Positions 44,399 through 52,710 of a stretch of DNA of 64,000 bases are shown piece after piece; positions within the stretch are counted from its first letter, which is position 1, and each line of letters starts with the position of its first letter. The stretch is from NCBI GenBank assembly GCA_964345225.1, contig CAYFQB010000021.1, forward strand, positions 42,593 to 106,592, in the 5' to 3' direction. This stretch comes from CAYFQB01 sp964345225. Lineage in GTDB: Bacteria > Nitrospirota > Thermodesulfovibrionia > Thermodesulfovibrionales > UBA6898. The translations under genes and the position numbers were made by a program. The notes beneath the pieces were generated by a model. That model had not been told where the DNA came from and did no database searches. It saw nothing but the letters and a program-made list of their open reading frames with translations.

Positions 44399-45940
44399 AT
44401 GATGAATAAAATAACTTTATTTATACTAATAACTTTTTTCTTTGCATTACCTGCATGGGCTACAACTTATTATGTAGATAATATTACTGGATCAAACTCA
44501 AATTATGGAAGTGCAGGCAATCCTTGGAAAGAACTTCCCGGAACAGTTAATCCAACAGGTTCTACTTCAGGTTGGACTACTATTAAAGCAGGAGATACAA
44601 TTTTATTAACTGCTGGACAGGAATGGAACAAGGGAGTTTTAATCAATAGTACTTATTACAATAATGGAACAAGTGGGTCATATATAACTATAACATCCAG
44701 TTCTCCACCAACCAGAGCGATATTCGATTTTAATGGTGGTTCAACTGATACTGCATCAAATAATGCAGCCTTTCAGGTAAGAAGAGATTACATAACATTT
44801 GAGTATCTTGAAATACGAGAAATTACAGCATCAGGTGGGTGTTCGGGATTTTATATAGGGAATGCAGATGCTAATGATTATAACAAGATTCAATATTGCT
44901 ATATCCACGACATTATTGACACTACAGTTATAAGCGGAACGCCGGGGAGTTGCACAGGAGAAAATTATTCATATGGTGTTATTATGGTGTGGGCTACTGG
45001 GACAGAAATTGCCTATAACATATTCAAAAATATTGATAAAAAGTTTATAGGTACAAGTGAGAATTATGGTGGTTCACATCTTATCCACCATAACGTAGCC
45101 TATAATGAATCGGGTTTTACTGGTGATCCGATAGATCACGGGATTGTCATAAGTAGTGCCAATGGTGGCAATTCAGTCTACAACAATATTATATGGAACA
45201 ACCATAAATACTATGGCAAGAACTATGCAATTAATCTTGCAAGTGCTGGAGGTAACAATAAGGTATATAATAACATTATAAGAGGCTGGAACATTGGGAT
45301 TGCAACAAGAACAGATGGCAATAACGAAATCGTTAATAATACAATCTATCTGGCGGAACAACCTGCAACACGGCACAGTTGCTATTATGATGAAAACACA
45401 TCTCATGCAGGGATTTATATTGACCGTAGCAATAACAACACTATCCGAAATAATATAATTTATTACCCAAAAGAAATTTTTGGTAAGGGCAGGGTTGTGG
45501 TTTGGGCTGGTTCTGGTACAGACAATACGGTAACACACAACCTTTTCTATGGTACTGGTGCAGACATAATTGCTGCAACTGGTAATATTACTTTTCGTAC
45601 TTTGTCTTATATGGAAAATATGTGGGATGGGACAAATAATAATGTGTGGAATAATAACACAGTAGAGAATCCCGGATTTTCTGGAGGCAATCATCCAGTC
45701 TCTAATCTACCCACTGGGTTTAATGAAATTTGGATTCCAAACAATAATGGGTTGTATATTACTTCTGGTTCAAGTGCAAAAGATACAGGTTTTGAATTAA
45801 TTAGCCCTTATGATATTGATATTAAAAATGATCTCCGCCCTACTGGTTCAGGATGGGATATAGGTGCTTATGAATATTATGAACATGACTATCTTAGTCC
45901 TTCAGAACCAACAAATTTACAAATTTTGAATAATCAATAA
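44399..45940 (+). CDS. Secreted right-handed parallel beta-helix protein
   Basis: This exported protein of about 513 residues has a signal peptide ITLFILITFFFALPAWA and then PbH1-like repeats (YNKIQYCYIHDI, NSVYNNIIWNN, NKVYNNIIRGW, NEIVNNTIYL, NTIRNNIIYYP). Such helices bind or cleave polysaccharide (lyases, epimerases, adhesins). I place the start at 44399, with AGGAG at 44391-44395. The C-terminus (DIGAYEYYEHDYLSPSEPTN, LQILNNQ) looks as if a further FN3-type or sorting domain was lost. There is no PEP-CTERM tail. Its own CRP-type promoter suggests regulation apart from the rest of the locus. Confidence 0.83.
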   Translation: MMNKITLFILITFFFALPAWATTYYVDNITGSNSNYGSAGNPWKELPGTVNPTGSTSGWTTIKAGDTILLTAGQEWNKGVLINSTYYNNGTSGSYITITSSSPPTRAIFDFNGGSTDTASNNAAFQVRRDYITFEYLEIREITASGGCSGFYIGNADANDYNKIQYCYIHDIIDTTVISGTPGSCTGENYSYGVIMVWATGTEIAYNIFKNIDKKFIGTSENYGGSHLIHHNVAYNESGFTGDPIDHGIVISSANGGNSVYNNIIWNNHKYYGKNYAINLASAGGNNKVYNNIIRGWNIGIATRTDGNNEIVNNTIYLAEQPATRHSCYYDENTSHAGIYIDRSNNNTIRNNIIYYPKEIFGKGRVVVWAGSGTDNTVTHNLFYGTGADIIAATGNITFRTLSYMENMWDGTNNNVWNNNTVENPGFSGGNHPVSNLPTGFNEIWIPNNNGLYITSGSSAKDTGFELISPYDIDIKNDLRPTGSGWDIGAYEYYEHDYLSPSEPTNLQILNNQ

Positions 45941-46182
45941 TTTTTTTATACTGGTACTGCTTGAATGTGCCGTTGCGTTAAAAGCAAGCATCGAATTTCG
46001 GTTTTGAATACAGTATAACACTTCATGTCACGGTCTTGGATACTTTACCATTCACTGAACCCAGCATCTAAATCCTTTAGCCATATTGACTTTAGCCATG
46101 CATATGTATAGGACATATACCGGATAATAGCACTAAATTTTTGTACTTCCTAAGATAATCCAAATAGTCTTAAAGTTAAACT

Positions 46183-47361
46183 ATGATGATTGATTCAGAT
46201 GTGCTGAATGTGATCAGAGAAAGTACTGCAAATCTTATAAGTTACTGCAAAAAGAATGACTGGTCAGGATATGATCCTTATGATGGGTTAAACAGCCGAA
46301 TGTTCAGTTCATTTCCATTTTTTCATAATAGAATCGGAAGGCTGATTCTTATTCAAACATTGAAGCGTAATCCTATCAATATTCGAAGATTGCTCAGTGT
46401 ACCTGGAGATCAGAGCCCTAAAGGTATAGCCCTCTTTTCTTCAGCTTTGATGAAATTGGTTAATCCTGAGCTCTCGACTAAAGAGGATGTTCTGTTACTT
46501 TTGACAAGGTTAATTGATCTTAAAAGTCCTAAACAACCATATTACTGCTGGGGCTATAATTTTGATTGGCAGCAGCGTATCCTGCTTGTCCCGAAGTTTA
46601 CTCCCAATATTATCTGTACGACGTTTGCTGGAAATGCGCTGATTGACGCATATGAAATTTTAGTAGATTCATCTTATCTTGAAATGGCTGCAAGTGCAGG
46701 AGAATTTATTCTGAAAGGACTAAATATCAGAGAGATGGAAGAAGGCATTTGTTTTAGCTATACGCCTCTTGATCATGCGCTTGTGCACAATGCAAATCTC
46801 TTAGGTGCTGCATTCCTTGCAAGACTTTACAAGTTAATGGGGGAACAGAGATTCATTGATGCAGCTATGAGAGCAGTGCAATATTCAGTTTCAAGACAAA
46901 ATCATGATGGATCATGGTTTTACGGAGAATATGGAAAACAGAAATGGATTGATAATTTTCACACAGGATATAACCTGTGTGCCATAAATAAATTCTGTCA
47001 ATACACTGGCGAAAATGATTTCTATAAAAACATTAAGATGGGCTTTGATTTTTATCGAAATCATTTTTTTAGTGAGGGTGGAATAGCTAAATACTTTCAT
47101 GATCAGATATATCCGATTGATATCCATTCAATCGCACAAAGCATTATAACGTTAGTAGAGCTGAAAGAACTTAATGGAAATAATATTGATCTTGCTCTCT
47201 TAATATGTCGATGGAGTATCTGTAACATGAAAGACAAAGATGGCTACTTCTACTATCAGAAGAAACGATTTTATACAAATAAAATATCTTATATGAGATG
47301 GTCTCAGGCTTGGATGTTGTATGCGTTAGCTGTTTTACTGAATGAACTTATTTATAAATAA
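46183..47361 (+). CDS. Alpha/alpha-barrel protein of polysaccharide loci
   Basis: This 392-residue protein is rich in helical pairs with aromatic residues (YYCWGYNFDWQQR, QNHDGSWFYGEYGKQKWIDNF, FHTGYNLCAINKF), the pattern of six-hairpin glycosidase-like or terpenoid-cyclase-like barrels. Homologues recur beside glycosyltransferases and CysC in exopolysaccharide loci; I know no proven activity. No signal peptide is visible. The stop overlaps the start of the CysC gene by one base. The 242 bp upstream hold nothing I can support. Confidence 0.6.
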   Translation: MMIDSDVLNVIRESTANLISYCKKNDWSGYDPYDGLNSRMFSSFPFFHNRIGRLILIQTLKRNPINIRRLLSVPGDQSPKGIALFSSALMKLVNPELSTKEDVLLLLTRLIDLKSPKQPYYCWGYNFDWQQRILLVPKFTPNIICTTFAGNALIDAYEILVDSSYLEMAASAGEFILKGLNIREMEEGICFSYTPLDHALVHNANLLGAAFLARLYKLMGEQRFIDAAMRAVQYSVSRQNHDGSWFYGEYGKQKWIDNFHTGYNLCAINKFCQYTGENDFYKNIKMGFDFYRNHFFSEGGIAKYFHDQIYPIDIHSIAQSIITLVELKELNGNNIDLALLICRWSICNMKDKDGYFYYQKKRFYTNKISYMRWSQAWMLYALAVLLNELIYK

Positions 47362-47861
47362 TGAACAATTTTCCCTTCGACTCCACAATCAAACCAATAG
47401 ATCGACATTTACTTAATGGACACCGCAGTGGACTGCTCTGGTTCACAGGCCTTTCAGGCAGCGGAAAATCAACTATTGCCCATGCAGTAGAAGAATGTTT
47501 ATATCATATGGGCATTCGAAGTTATGTGCTGGATGGTGATAATATCCGTACGGGATTAAACAAAGATCTGGGATTAAATCCAAAAGATAGGAAAGAAAAT
47601 ATCCGTCGCATTGCCGAGGTTGCAAAGATTTTAGTGGATGCTCGAATACTGGTTTTTGCCTCTTTCATAGCTCCATACAGAGAGAGCAGTGAATTTGTCA
47701 GGGAATTAATGAAAGATTGGCCTTACTACAAGTGTTATGTAAAATGTTCTCTTGAGGTTTGCGAATCTCGTGAACATAAACGACTCTATAAGAAAGCCAG
47801 AGCAGGTCAAATTACAAATATGACAGGCATTTCAGCTCCATATGAAGTGCGAAAATCCTGA
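47361..47861 (+). CDS. cysC: Adenylylsulfate kinase (CysC), C-terminus frameshifted
   Basis: This 166-residue APS kinase has the P-loop FTGLSGSGKSTIAHAVE (residues 29-45), DGDNIRTGLNKDLG, the substrate loop ENIRRIAEVAKI and lid region MTGISAPYE. It makes PAPS and so suggests sulfated sugars or sulfur assimilation; no sulfotransferase is seen here. After APYEV the frame shifts: +1 reading gives ENPDLIIETD, a TAA, then LSLVQSVNNVIQFLINQ, the expected C-terminal helix, ending at 47952. Two lesions imply recent inactivation, although the catalytic part survives. Confidence 0.85.
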   Translation: MNNFPFDSTIKPIDRHLLNGHRSGLLWFTGLSGSGKSTIAHAVEECLYHMGIRSYVLDGDNIRTGLNKDLGLNPKDRKENIRRIAEVAKILVDARILVFASFIAPYRESSEFVRELMKDWPYYKCYVKCSLEVCESREHKRLYKKARAGQITNMTGISAPYEVRKS

Positions 47862-47952
47862 TTTAATTATTGAAACAGATTAATTGTCATTGGTGCAATC
47901 TGTTAATAATGTAATTCAATTTCTTATCAATCAGAATATTATTTCAATTTAA
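47862..47952 (+). pseudogene. Detached C-terminal coding remnant of cysC
   Basis: In the frame one base off the cysC frame the DNA encodes ENPDLIIETD, a TAA stop, and LSLVQSVNNVIQFLINQNII. This is the normal APS-kinase C-terminal segment, so the break is a frameshift plus a nonsense codon rather than a natural short protein. Confidence 0.75.
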
Positions 47953-48070
47953 GTGCTGTAGATTTTATATTTTTTACAAAAAAATATGATTACATCAAAC
48001 TTAAGAATGCCCTTACTAAATAACTCTTTGCTCTAAACTCTAAGTTCTATTCATTAAGCTATTAAAACAT

Positions 48071-48883
48071 ATGAATCTAGTTTCGAAATTTTGGTCTGTT
48101 TTCAGACTTGTGTGGATAGAAAGGATGGCCTATCGGGTAAATTTTGTACTTGAGATCCTGAGCGGGATTTTTACTTCATTGATAGTTGTATTTCTATGGA
48201 TGGCCATTTATAGAAGTGCACATCAGGAGGTGATCGGCGGATATTCAATAGGAGAGATGGTAACATATATTCTGGGAGCTGGGTTAATCAACAGCTTTAT
48301 CCTCACAACAGCAGAAAATCCTGAAACCAGCCAGAGCATCATCGATGGAACCCTTTCGGATCTCCTGATCAAACCCGTCAGCCCCTATGGCATCTGGTTT
48401 GTAAGGGACCTCGGGAATAAGTCTTTTCTTTTCCTCATCGGCTTGACAGGATATCTTGTAATTTTTTTCTTTTTCAAAGACTATCTAATTCTTTCTGTAA
48501 GCCTGTGGCATTTTCTCTTCTTCATGCTCTCGATAATGCTGGCAGCACTGCTACAGTTTTTTCTCTTTGAATGCTTGAGTCTTCTTGCTTTCTGGCTGGA
48601 AAATACCTATGGGATTCGTTTTACAATGCGCGTGATTATGGAAGTGGTTGGTGGAGCTATTATACCACTGTCTTTTTTCCCGCAGATTTTACAAAAAATA
48701 TTTCTGTGGCTACCATTTCCATACCTTATCTATTTTCCCATGAGCATTTATCTTGGAAAGATCCAGCTAAATAATGTGCCATTAGTATTATTAAAGGCTG
48801 CTATATGGATTGCAGCCTTGGCGTTCCTCAATGCAATAGTCTGGAAAAAAGGAATCCGTCAGTATGTCGCTATGGGAGACTAA
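48071..48883 (+). CDS. ABC-2-family exporter permease 1
   Basis: This 270-residue six-helix membrane protein (LIVVFLWMAIYRSAHQEV, YSIGEMVTYILGAGLIN, PFPYLIYFPMSIYLG) matches the ABC-2 permease class (PF06182-like) that occurs in pairs with an ATPase. It forms a heteromeric channel with the permease at 49065. Substrate unknown; next to a polysaccharide locus it could export a glycan or lipid, but homologues also occur alone. The ATG start is inside an AAAACAT context with no strong ribosome-binding site. Confidence 0.83.
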   Translation: MNLVSKFWSVFRLVWIERMAYRVNFVLEILSGIFTSLIVVFLWMAIYRSAHQEVIGGYSIGEMVTYILGAGLINSFILTTAENPETSQSIIDGTLSDLLIKPVSPYGIWFVRDLGNKSFLFLIGLTGYLVIFFFFKDYLILSVSLWHFLFFMLSIMLAALLQFFLFECLSLLAFWLENTYGIRFTMRVIMEVVGGAIIPLSFFPQILQKIFLWLPFPYLIYFPMSIYLGKIQLNNVPLVLLKAAIWIAALAFLNAIVWKKGIRQYVAMGD

Positions 48884-48888
48884 AAGAG

Positions 48889-49060
48889 TAAAGCGCATAG
48901 GGCAAGGCGATAAGTAAGAAGTAAGGAGTAAGAAGGCGGAATGCAAAATTAAGAATTAAGAAGTAAGAACTTAGAATTAAGAAGTAAGGATTAAAAAGGC
49001 AAAAGGAGAAAGGCGAAATTAATACGCTATGCGCAGTACTAAAACCGCTATACGGGTTTA
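48889..49060. repeat. Intergenic word-like repeats
   Basis: The stretch consists of GTAAGAAGTAAGGAGTAAG and AATTAAGAATTAAGAAG words plus GCGCATAGGGCAAGGCG and ATACGCTATGCGC, the same word classes as at 14597-14735 and 23327-23415. It has no coding potential. A related shorter patch lies at 49857-49935. Confidence 0.65.
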
Positions 49061-49064
49061 AGCG

Positions 49065-49856
49065 ATGAAGCGGTATTTAAAGTTGTTTGGGCTTTTCATT
49101 AAGGTCGGGCTTATACGGCAGATGGCTTACAGGCCTCATTTCTTTATGATGATTGTTGGTAAGGTGATCCGGATCACACTCCTTTTTTTCTTTTTTCAGG
49201 CTATATTCTTAAAGGTTGACCAAATCGGTAATTGGAATTTTGATCAGATTCTTCTTCTATTTGCAACCTTTCATGTTGTGGATTTTGTGATAAGTATTAC
49301 TTTTCACAGGAATCTAGCTTTTCATCTCCCACAACGGATTCAGACGAGTGAGCTGGACTCGAGAATTATCCTTCCGATGAACCTGCTCTTTCTTACTTCT
49401 TTCGAAGAGATAGATATCATTGATTTTTTCAGCTTTCTTCCATCTCTTGCTTTTCTGGGATATGTATTTTATCGTATGGATTTTGCCTTCTCATGGACTC
49501 AGGTTGCCGGGTATGTGTTGCTTCTGTTTAATGCTCTGGTTTTTCTTTTCTCAATAGTTCTTATCATTGCCACGGTCTCATTCTGGACTACACAGTCTTT
49601 TGGCCTTGCAAGAATTTTTGATAACCTAATGAAGATTGGTCGCTATCCTCTAGACATTTTTGAGGGTTTATGGAAGGTGATCTTTATTTACTTTTTCCCC
49701 CTTGTACTTATTGCTCAGACACCTTCCCAAATGCTTCTGAAAACACTCTCATTAAAGATTGCTCTCTATGGCTTTGGTATAACAGGCATATTTTTATTTG
49801 TTGCTCTTAAATTCTGGAAAGTAGGACTCAGGAACTACTCATCTGCAAGTATCTAA
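49065..49856 (+). CDS. ABC-2-family exporter permease 2
   Basis: This 263-residue six-helix protein is a sister of the permease at 48071 (KVGLIRQMAYRPHFFMMIVG near the N-terminus, LFLTSFEEIDIIDFFSFLP loop, FFPLVLIAQTPSQML near the end). The ATG at 49065 follows a repeat-filled gap. With the upstream permease and the ATPase at 49938 it forms a complete exporter. Repeats between the genes do not break the reading frames. Confidence 0.83.
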   Translation: MKRYLKLFGLFIKVGLIRQMAYRPHFFMMIVGKVIRITLLFFFFQAIFLKVDQIGNWNFDQILLLFATFHVVDFVISITFHRNLAFHLPQRIQTSELDSRIILPMNLLFLTSFEEIDIIDFFSFLPSLAFLGYVFYRMDFAFSWTQVAGYVLLLFNALVFLFSIVLIIATVSFWTTQSFGLARIFDNLMKIGRYPLDIFEGLWKVIFIYFFPLVLIAQTPSQMLLKTLSLKIALYGFGITGIFLFVALKFWKVGLRNYSSASI

Positions 49857-49937
49857 GAAAAGACGCAAGGCGCAAAGGGCAAAAAGCAAAACACAGAGAG
49901 TAAGAATTGAGGCATAAAGCAAAAGGTGCAAGGTGCT

Positions 49938-50921
49938 ATGTACAAAGCAAAAACGAAGGCGGTTTTTACAAGAGAATTATCGAAAATATACTGGTTCTAT
50001 AAGAAGGAAGCGGGCTTTTCTGGTTCTATAAAGGCACTATTTAAGGGGAAGAAAGTTTTCGTGGAGGCTGTCCAGGATATCAATCTTGAAATTAACGTAG
50101 GCGAGGTGGTTGGTTTCATTGGTCCAAACGGTGCTGGAAAAACCACAACACTGAAGATGTTATCCGGTATCCTTCATCCTACAAGAGGTCGTTTAGAAGT
50201 AATGGGGTATTCCCCATTCAAGCGAGAGAAGGCATTTCTTAATAACATCACATTTATCACAGGACAGAGGAATCGGCTTTTCTGGGATCTCCCCGCTGAG
50301 GAGTATTTTCAATTTTGCAAGGTAATATATGAAATTCCTGAAGAAATTTACCAAAGGAACATGAGGAATCTAATTGAGCTAGCTGATATTGGGGATATCA
50401 TGGAAGTCCCGCAGCGGAAGCTCTCTACAGGACAGAGAAAGCGATGTGAACTAGTTGCAGCTTTGCTCCATAGTCCCAGAGTTATTTTTCTTGATGAACC
50501 TACAAATGCTATAGACCTTATAAATGCCAGAAAAATCCGTGAATTCATCAGAGAAATGGGAAAAGAGGGAAAGTATACCATTATTCTTACATCTCATAAT
50601 ATGTCGGATATTGAGCAGGTATGCGACAGGATTATGATAATAAACCAGGGCAAGATAGTATTCGACGGCGGTATACAGGATCTTAGTTATATAGATGGAA
50701 TTAAGAAGCAGATAAGGGTTGTCTTCAATGGACCTTTCAAAATAGATAAGGTCAAAAGACTCGGGGAAATAAGAAGAATGAATGACCATGAGATCCTCCT
50801 TGAAGTTGAACCTGAAAATGCTGCTTCAGTGGCTTCACATCTGTTTAGCAATTTTCCTGTTAAAGACCTTGGTATTACTGATCCGCCGTTAGAAAAGATT
50901 ATTGAATCCTATTATAGTTAG
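49938..50921 (+). CDS. ABC transporter ATP-binding protein (ABC-2 exporter)
   Basis: This ATPase of about 327 residues has Walker A GPNGAGKTT (about residue 65), signature LSTGQRKRCELVAALLHSP, Walker B VIFLDEPTNAID and H-loop TSHN. The C-terminal 75 residues form a DUF4162-like extension seen in DrrA/NatA-type exporters. It energises the two upstream permeases. I chose ATG 49938 rather than GTG 49926 because the first residues from 49938 (MYKAKTKAVFTREL) look natural; the choice is not certain. Confidence 0.9.
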   Translation: MYKAKTKAVFTRELSKIYWFYKKEAGFSGSIKALFKGKKVFVEAVQDINLEINVGEVVGFIGPNGAGKTTTLKMLSGILHPTRGRLEVMGYSPFKREKAFLNNITFITGQRNRLFWDLPAEEYFQFCKVIYEIPEEIYQRNMRNLIELADIGDIMEVPQRKLSTGQRKRCELVAALLHSPRVIFLDEPTNAIDLINARKIREFIREMGKEGKYTIILTSHNMSDIEQVCDRIMIINQGKIVFDGGIQDLSYIDGIKKQIRVVFNGPFKIDKVKRLGEIRRMNDHEILLEVEPENAASVASHLFSNFPVKDLGITDPPLEKIIESYYS

Positions 50922-51179
50922 GCTTGAAAAAGGCGTAAGGAGAAAGCATAAGACATAATGATAAAGATAAGAAAACTTTAGTTAAACAACAGAGATGCAT
51001 CTGATACAGGGGTATTGATAGGAAGATTTGTTCTTTTTTATGGCAGGCAGCATTCACGCATGCACGTTTTCATCTGCTATTTCTAATCTTCATGATCCCT
51101 ATTCCTACTTTGATACTTGAAAAAATAATCGTCTTGTGTAGTTTAATAATAAAAACGAGAGGAGGAAGGTTTAAGGTAT

Positions 51180-51635
51180 TCAGATATCTTTACTTGCTTC
51201 GTTAGAATAAACGCTTTCATTCGATGATATATCATAGGCTGTTGCAGCAAAATACCAGGTGCCAGACGTGAGGTTTTGGCTAGTTAATGTGTAAGTACAT
51301 TCGAATATATTCCCACAGCCATATGTGTCAGGGTTCCCTGTATCTATACAAGATAATTTTTGGCTGCTCACAGATATCGTCTCAGTGTAAGAGTAAACAC
51401 CAGATGATGTTCCATAATATACCTTATAACCATCAAGGTCATGGAGGCATGAATCATCAATATTAGTGGTTGGTGCTTCTCATTGAAAGGTTACAGAGTT
51501 GCCGGAAACTTCACCGTTATCTCCTCCAATTCCTCCACTTCCTCCACCTCCTCCACCGCCACATCCTGAAATTATTAACAACAATGTATAAAGGATAAGT
51601 TTAATATATATCTTTTTTATATGCCTTATGTCCAT
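51180..51635 (-). pseudogene. FN3-domain lipoprotein with in-frame TGA at a conserved Trp
   Basis: From ATG 51635 the minus strand encodes a lipoprotein signal (LILYTLLLIISGC), a Gly-rich linker (GGGGGGSGGIGG) and one fibronectin type III domain ending YSNEASKDI. Codon 52 is TGA (51482-51480) within VTFQ-TGA-EAPTTN. The homologous protein at 63206 has TLSWDAPTTN there, so TGG (Trp) became TGA. The remaining domain is intact (YKVYYGTSSGVYSYTE, WYFAATAYDISSNESVYSN). It is either a recent nonsense mutation, a read-through case or a sequencing error. It is preceded by a GEMM-like riboswitch and a terminator. Confidence 0.7.
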
Positions 51636-51721
51636 TAATATCCTAATCGTATATAATCATAATTAAATGTATAAAAAATTCAACATTGCATTTATTTAGA
51701 CCCTTGTTTTAATTAGTAATT

Positions 51722-51756
51722 AAAAAAGCCGTCAAAAGAAATATCCTCTGGCGGCT
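51722..51756 (-). terminator. Intrinsic terminator in the riboswitch expression platform
   Basis: On the minus strand AGCCGCC...GACGGCT forms a stem extended by AGAGGA/TCTTTT pairs with loop TATT, followed by TTTTT. It lies between the GEMM-like aptamer and the FN3 gene start, about 85 bp upstream of the ATG, as in attenuating riboswitches. Confidence 0.75.
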
Positions 51757-51804
51757 CGGCGGACATGGAAAAAAATCAAGAGTTCCAAGTTAACACTAAA
51801 CATG

Positions 51805-51891
51805 TAATCCACAACTCGAAACAAGTTTTCTTCTTTAGTCCCGTTGCTCTGCGTTACCCGATTTCTCGGAATTTGCTCTGAGCAGAGATTA
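51805..51891 (-). ncRNA. GEMM-I-like riboswitch, variant with A at position 20
   Basis: Minus-strand features match GEMM-I: outer pairing TAATC/GATTA, AGAGCAAA, P2 hairpin CCGA-GAAA-TCGG, then ACGCAGAGCAACGGGACTAA. The core is diverged from the GCAAAGCC consensus. Aligned to the Vc2 aptamer, the base that recognises the ligand (position 20) is A (plus-strand T at 51877) instead of G. That substitution is associated with 3',3'-cGAMP-responsive GEMM-Ib switches. The alignment was by eye. Confidence 0.6.
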
Positions 51892-51921
51892 GAACGGAAA
51901 TTATTGTCAAATATCTGTATC

Positions 51922-51938
51922 AGCAGATTAAATCTGCT
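51922..51938. promoter_or_regulatory. Perfect 17-bp palindrome, possible operator
   Basis: AGCAGATT-A-AATCTGCT is a perfect inverted repeat with 8-bp arms. It lies between the CRP-type box and the GEMM-like aptamer, in the promoter region shared by the FN3 gene and the Crp/Fnr gene. Confidence 0.45.
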
Positions 51939-51981
51939 TTTAACCTTTAATATTATTTAAAACGAAATTGATGCAAGAAAC

Positions 51982-51997
51982 CGTGATTAAAATCACA
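51982..51997. promoter_or_regulatory. CRP-type operator before the Crp/Fnr gene
   Basis: CGTGA-N6-TCACA ends two bases before the ATG of the Crp/Fnr gene at 52000, so binding should block its own translation-initiation region or promoter (autorepression). In the other direction it lies about 90 bp upstream of the GEMM-like aptamer of the FN3 gene. Confidence 0.65.
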
Positions 51998-51999
51998 AT

Positions 52000-52701
52000 A
52001 TGAAAATTAATTTTATGAATAAAGAATACATAATTAAAACTCTAAAAAAGGTCGATCTTTTTTCATCATTGAAAGATGAAGAGCTATATGAAATTACCGG
52101 AAAAATGATAATAAAAAGATTTAAAAAGAATCAAATCATTCTTATAGCAAAAGACACAAATGAGTACATGTATATAATCCTGGATGGAGAGGTAAAAGCA
52201 GTTCAGACAACAGAGAAAGGCAAAGAGCTAATACTTGCAATACATGGTTCAGGAGATTTTTTTGGGGAAATGTCTTTGCTTGATGGAAGAACAACCCCTG
52301 CAAGGATAATGGCAACAAAAGATTCTATTACAGCTATTATTTCGAGAGAGAATTTTTTCAGTCTTATTGGCAATAATAAAGTACTGACCAGATTGCTGCA
52401 AATATTATGCTTACGTTTTCGTGAGTCATTGAGGTTAATTAACATCTTAAGTTTCAGCAATTCATCACAGAGAATAAAGATGTTATTCATCATGCTCTCC
52501 CGCAAATACGGGAAAAAGGAAAAAAACGGAGTAATATTGAACCTTAAACTTACACATCAGGCTATAGCAGAAATGTCAGGTTTGACCCGTGAAACAGTCA
52601 CAAGGGTAATTGACAGATTGAAAAAAGATAAGGAGATAACAGTTTTTAAGAACAGATTTATATATTTAACTCCGAAATTTTTTAAAGACATTAAATATTA
52701 A
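52000..52701 (+). CDS. Crp/Fnr-family transcriptional regulator
   Basis: This 233-residue protein has a cyclic-nucleotide-binding-like beta barrel (1-120, GSGDFFGEMSLLDGRTTPARIMA), a dimer helix and a winged HTH. The recognition helix LTRETVTRVIDRLKK matches E. coli CRP SRETVGR, predicting TGTGA half-sites, three of which occur in this window. No N-terminal Cys cluster is present, so it is not an O2-sensing FNR. The usual cAMP phosphate-binding R-S/T-A is replaced by T-P-A, so its ligand may not be cAMP. It is followed 9 bp later by PrsK. Confidence 0.9.
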   Translation: MKINFMNKEYIIKTLKKVDLFSSLKDEELYEITGKMIIKRFKKNQIILIAKDTNEYMYIILDGEVKAVQTTEKGKELILAIHGSGDFFGEMSLLDGRTTPARIMATKDSITAIISRENFFSLIGNNKVLTRLLQILCLRFRESLRLINILSFSNSSQRIKMLFIMLSRKYGKKEKNGVILNLKLTHQAIAEMSGLTRETVTRVIDRLKKDKEITVFKNRFIYLTPKFFKDIKY

Positions 52702-52710
52702 ATATAATCT

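Noticed and set aside
45173..45694. Minus-strand open frame of 173 codons
   Set aside because: It is a shadow of the beta-helix gene; its Cys/Ile-rich translation has no recognisable domain, while the plus strand has regular PbH1 repeats and a signal peptide.
5984..51482. Genome-wide reassignment of UGA to an amino acid
   Set aside because: Many genes in the window end in TGA at natural C-termini. The two internal UGAs replace different residues (Cys and Trp), so they need separate explanations.
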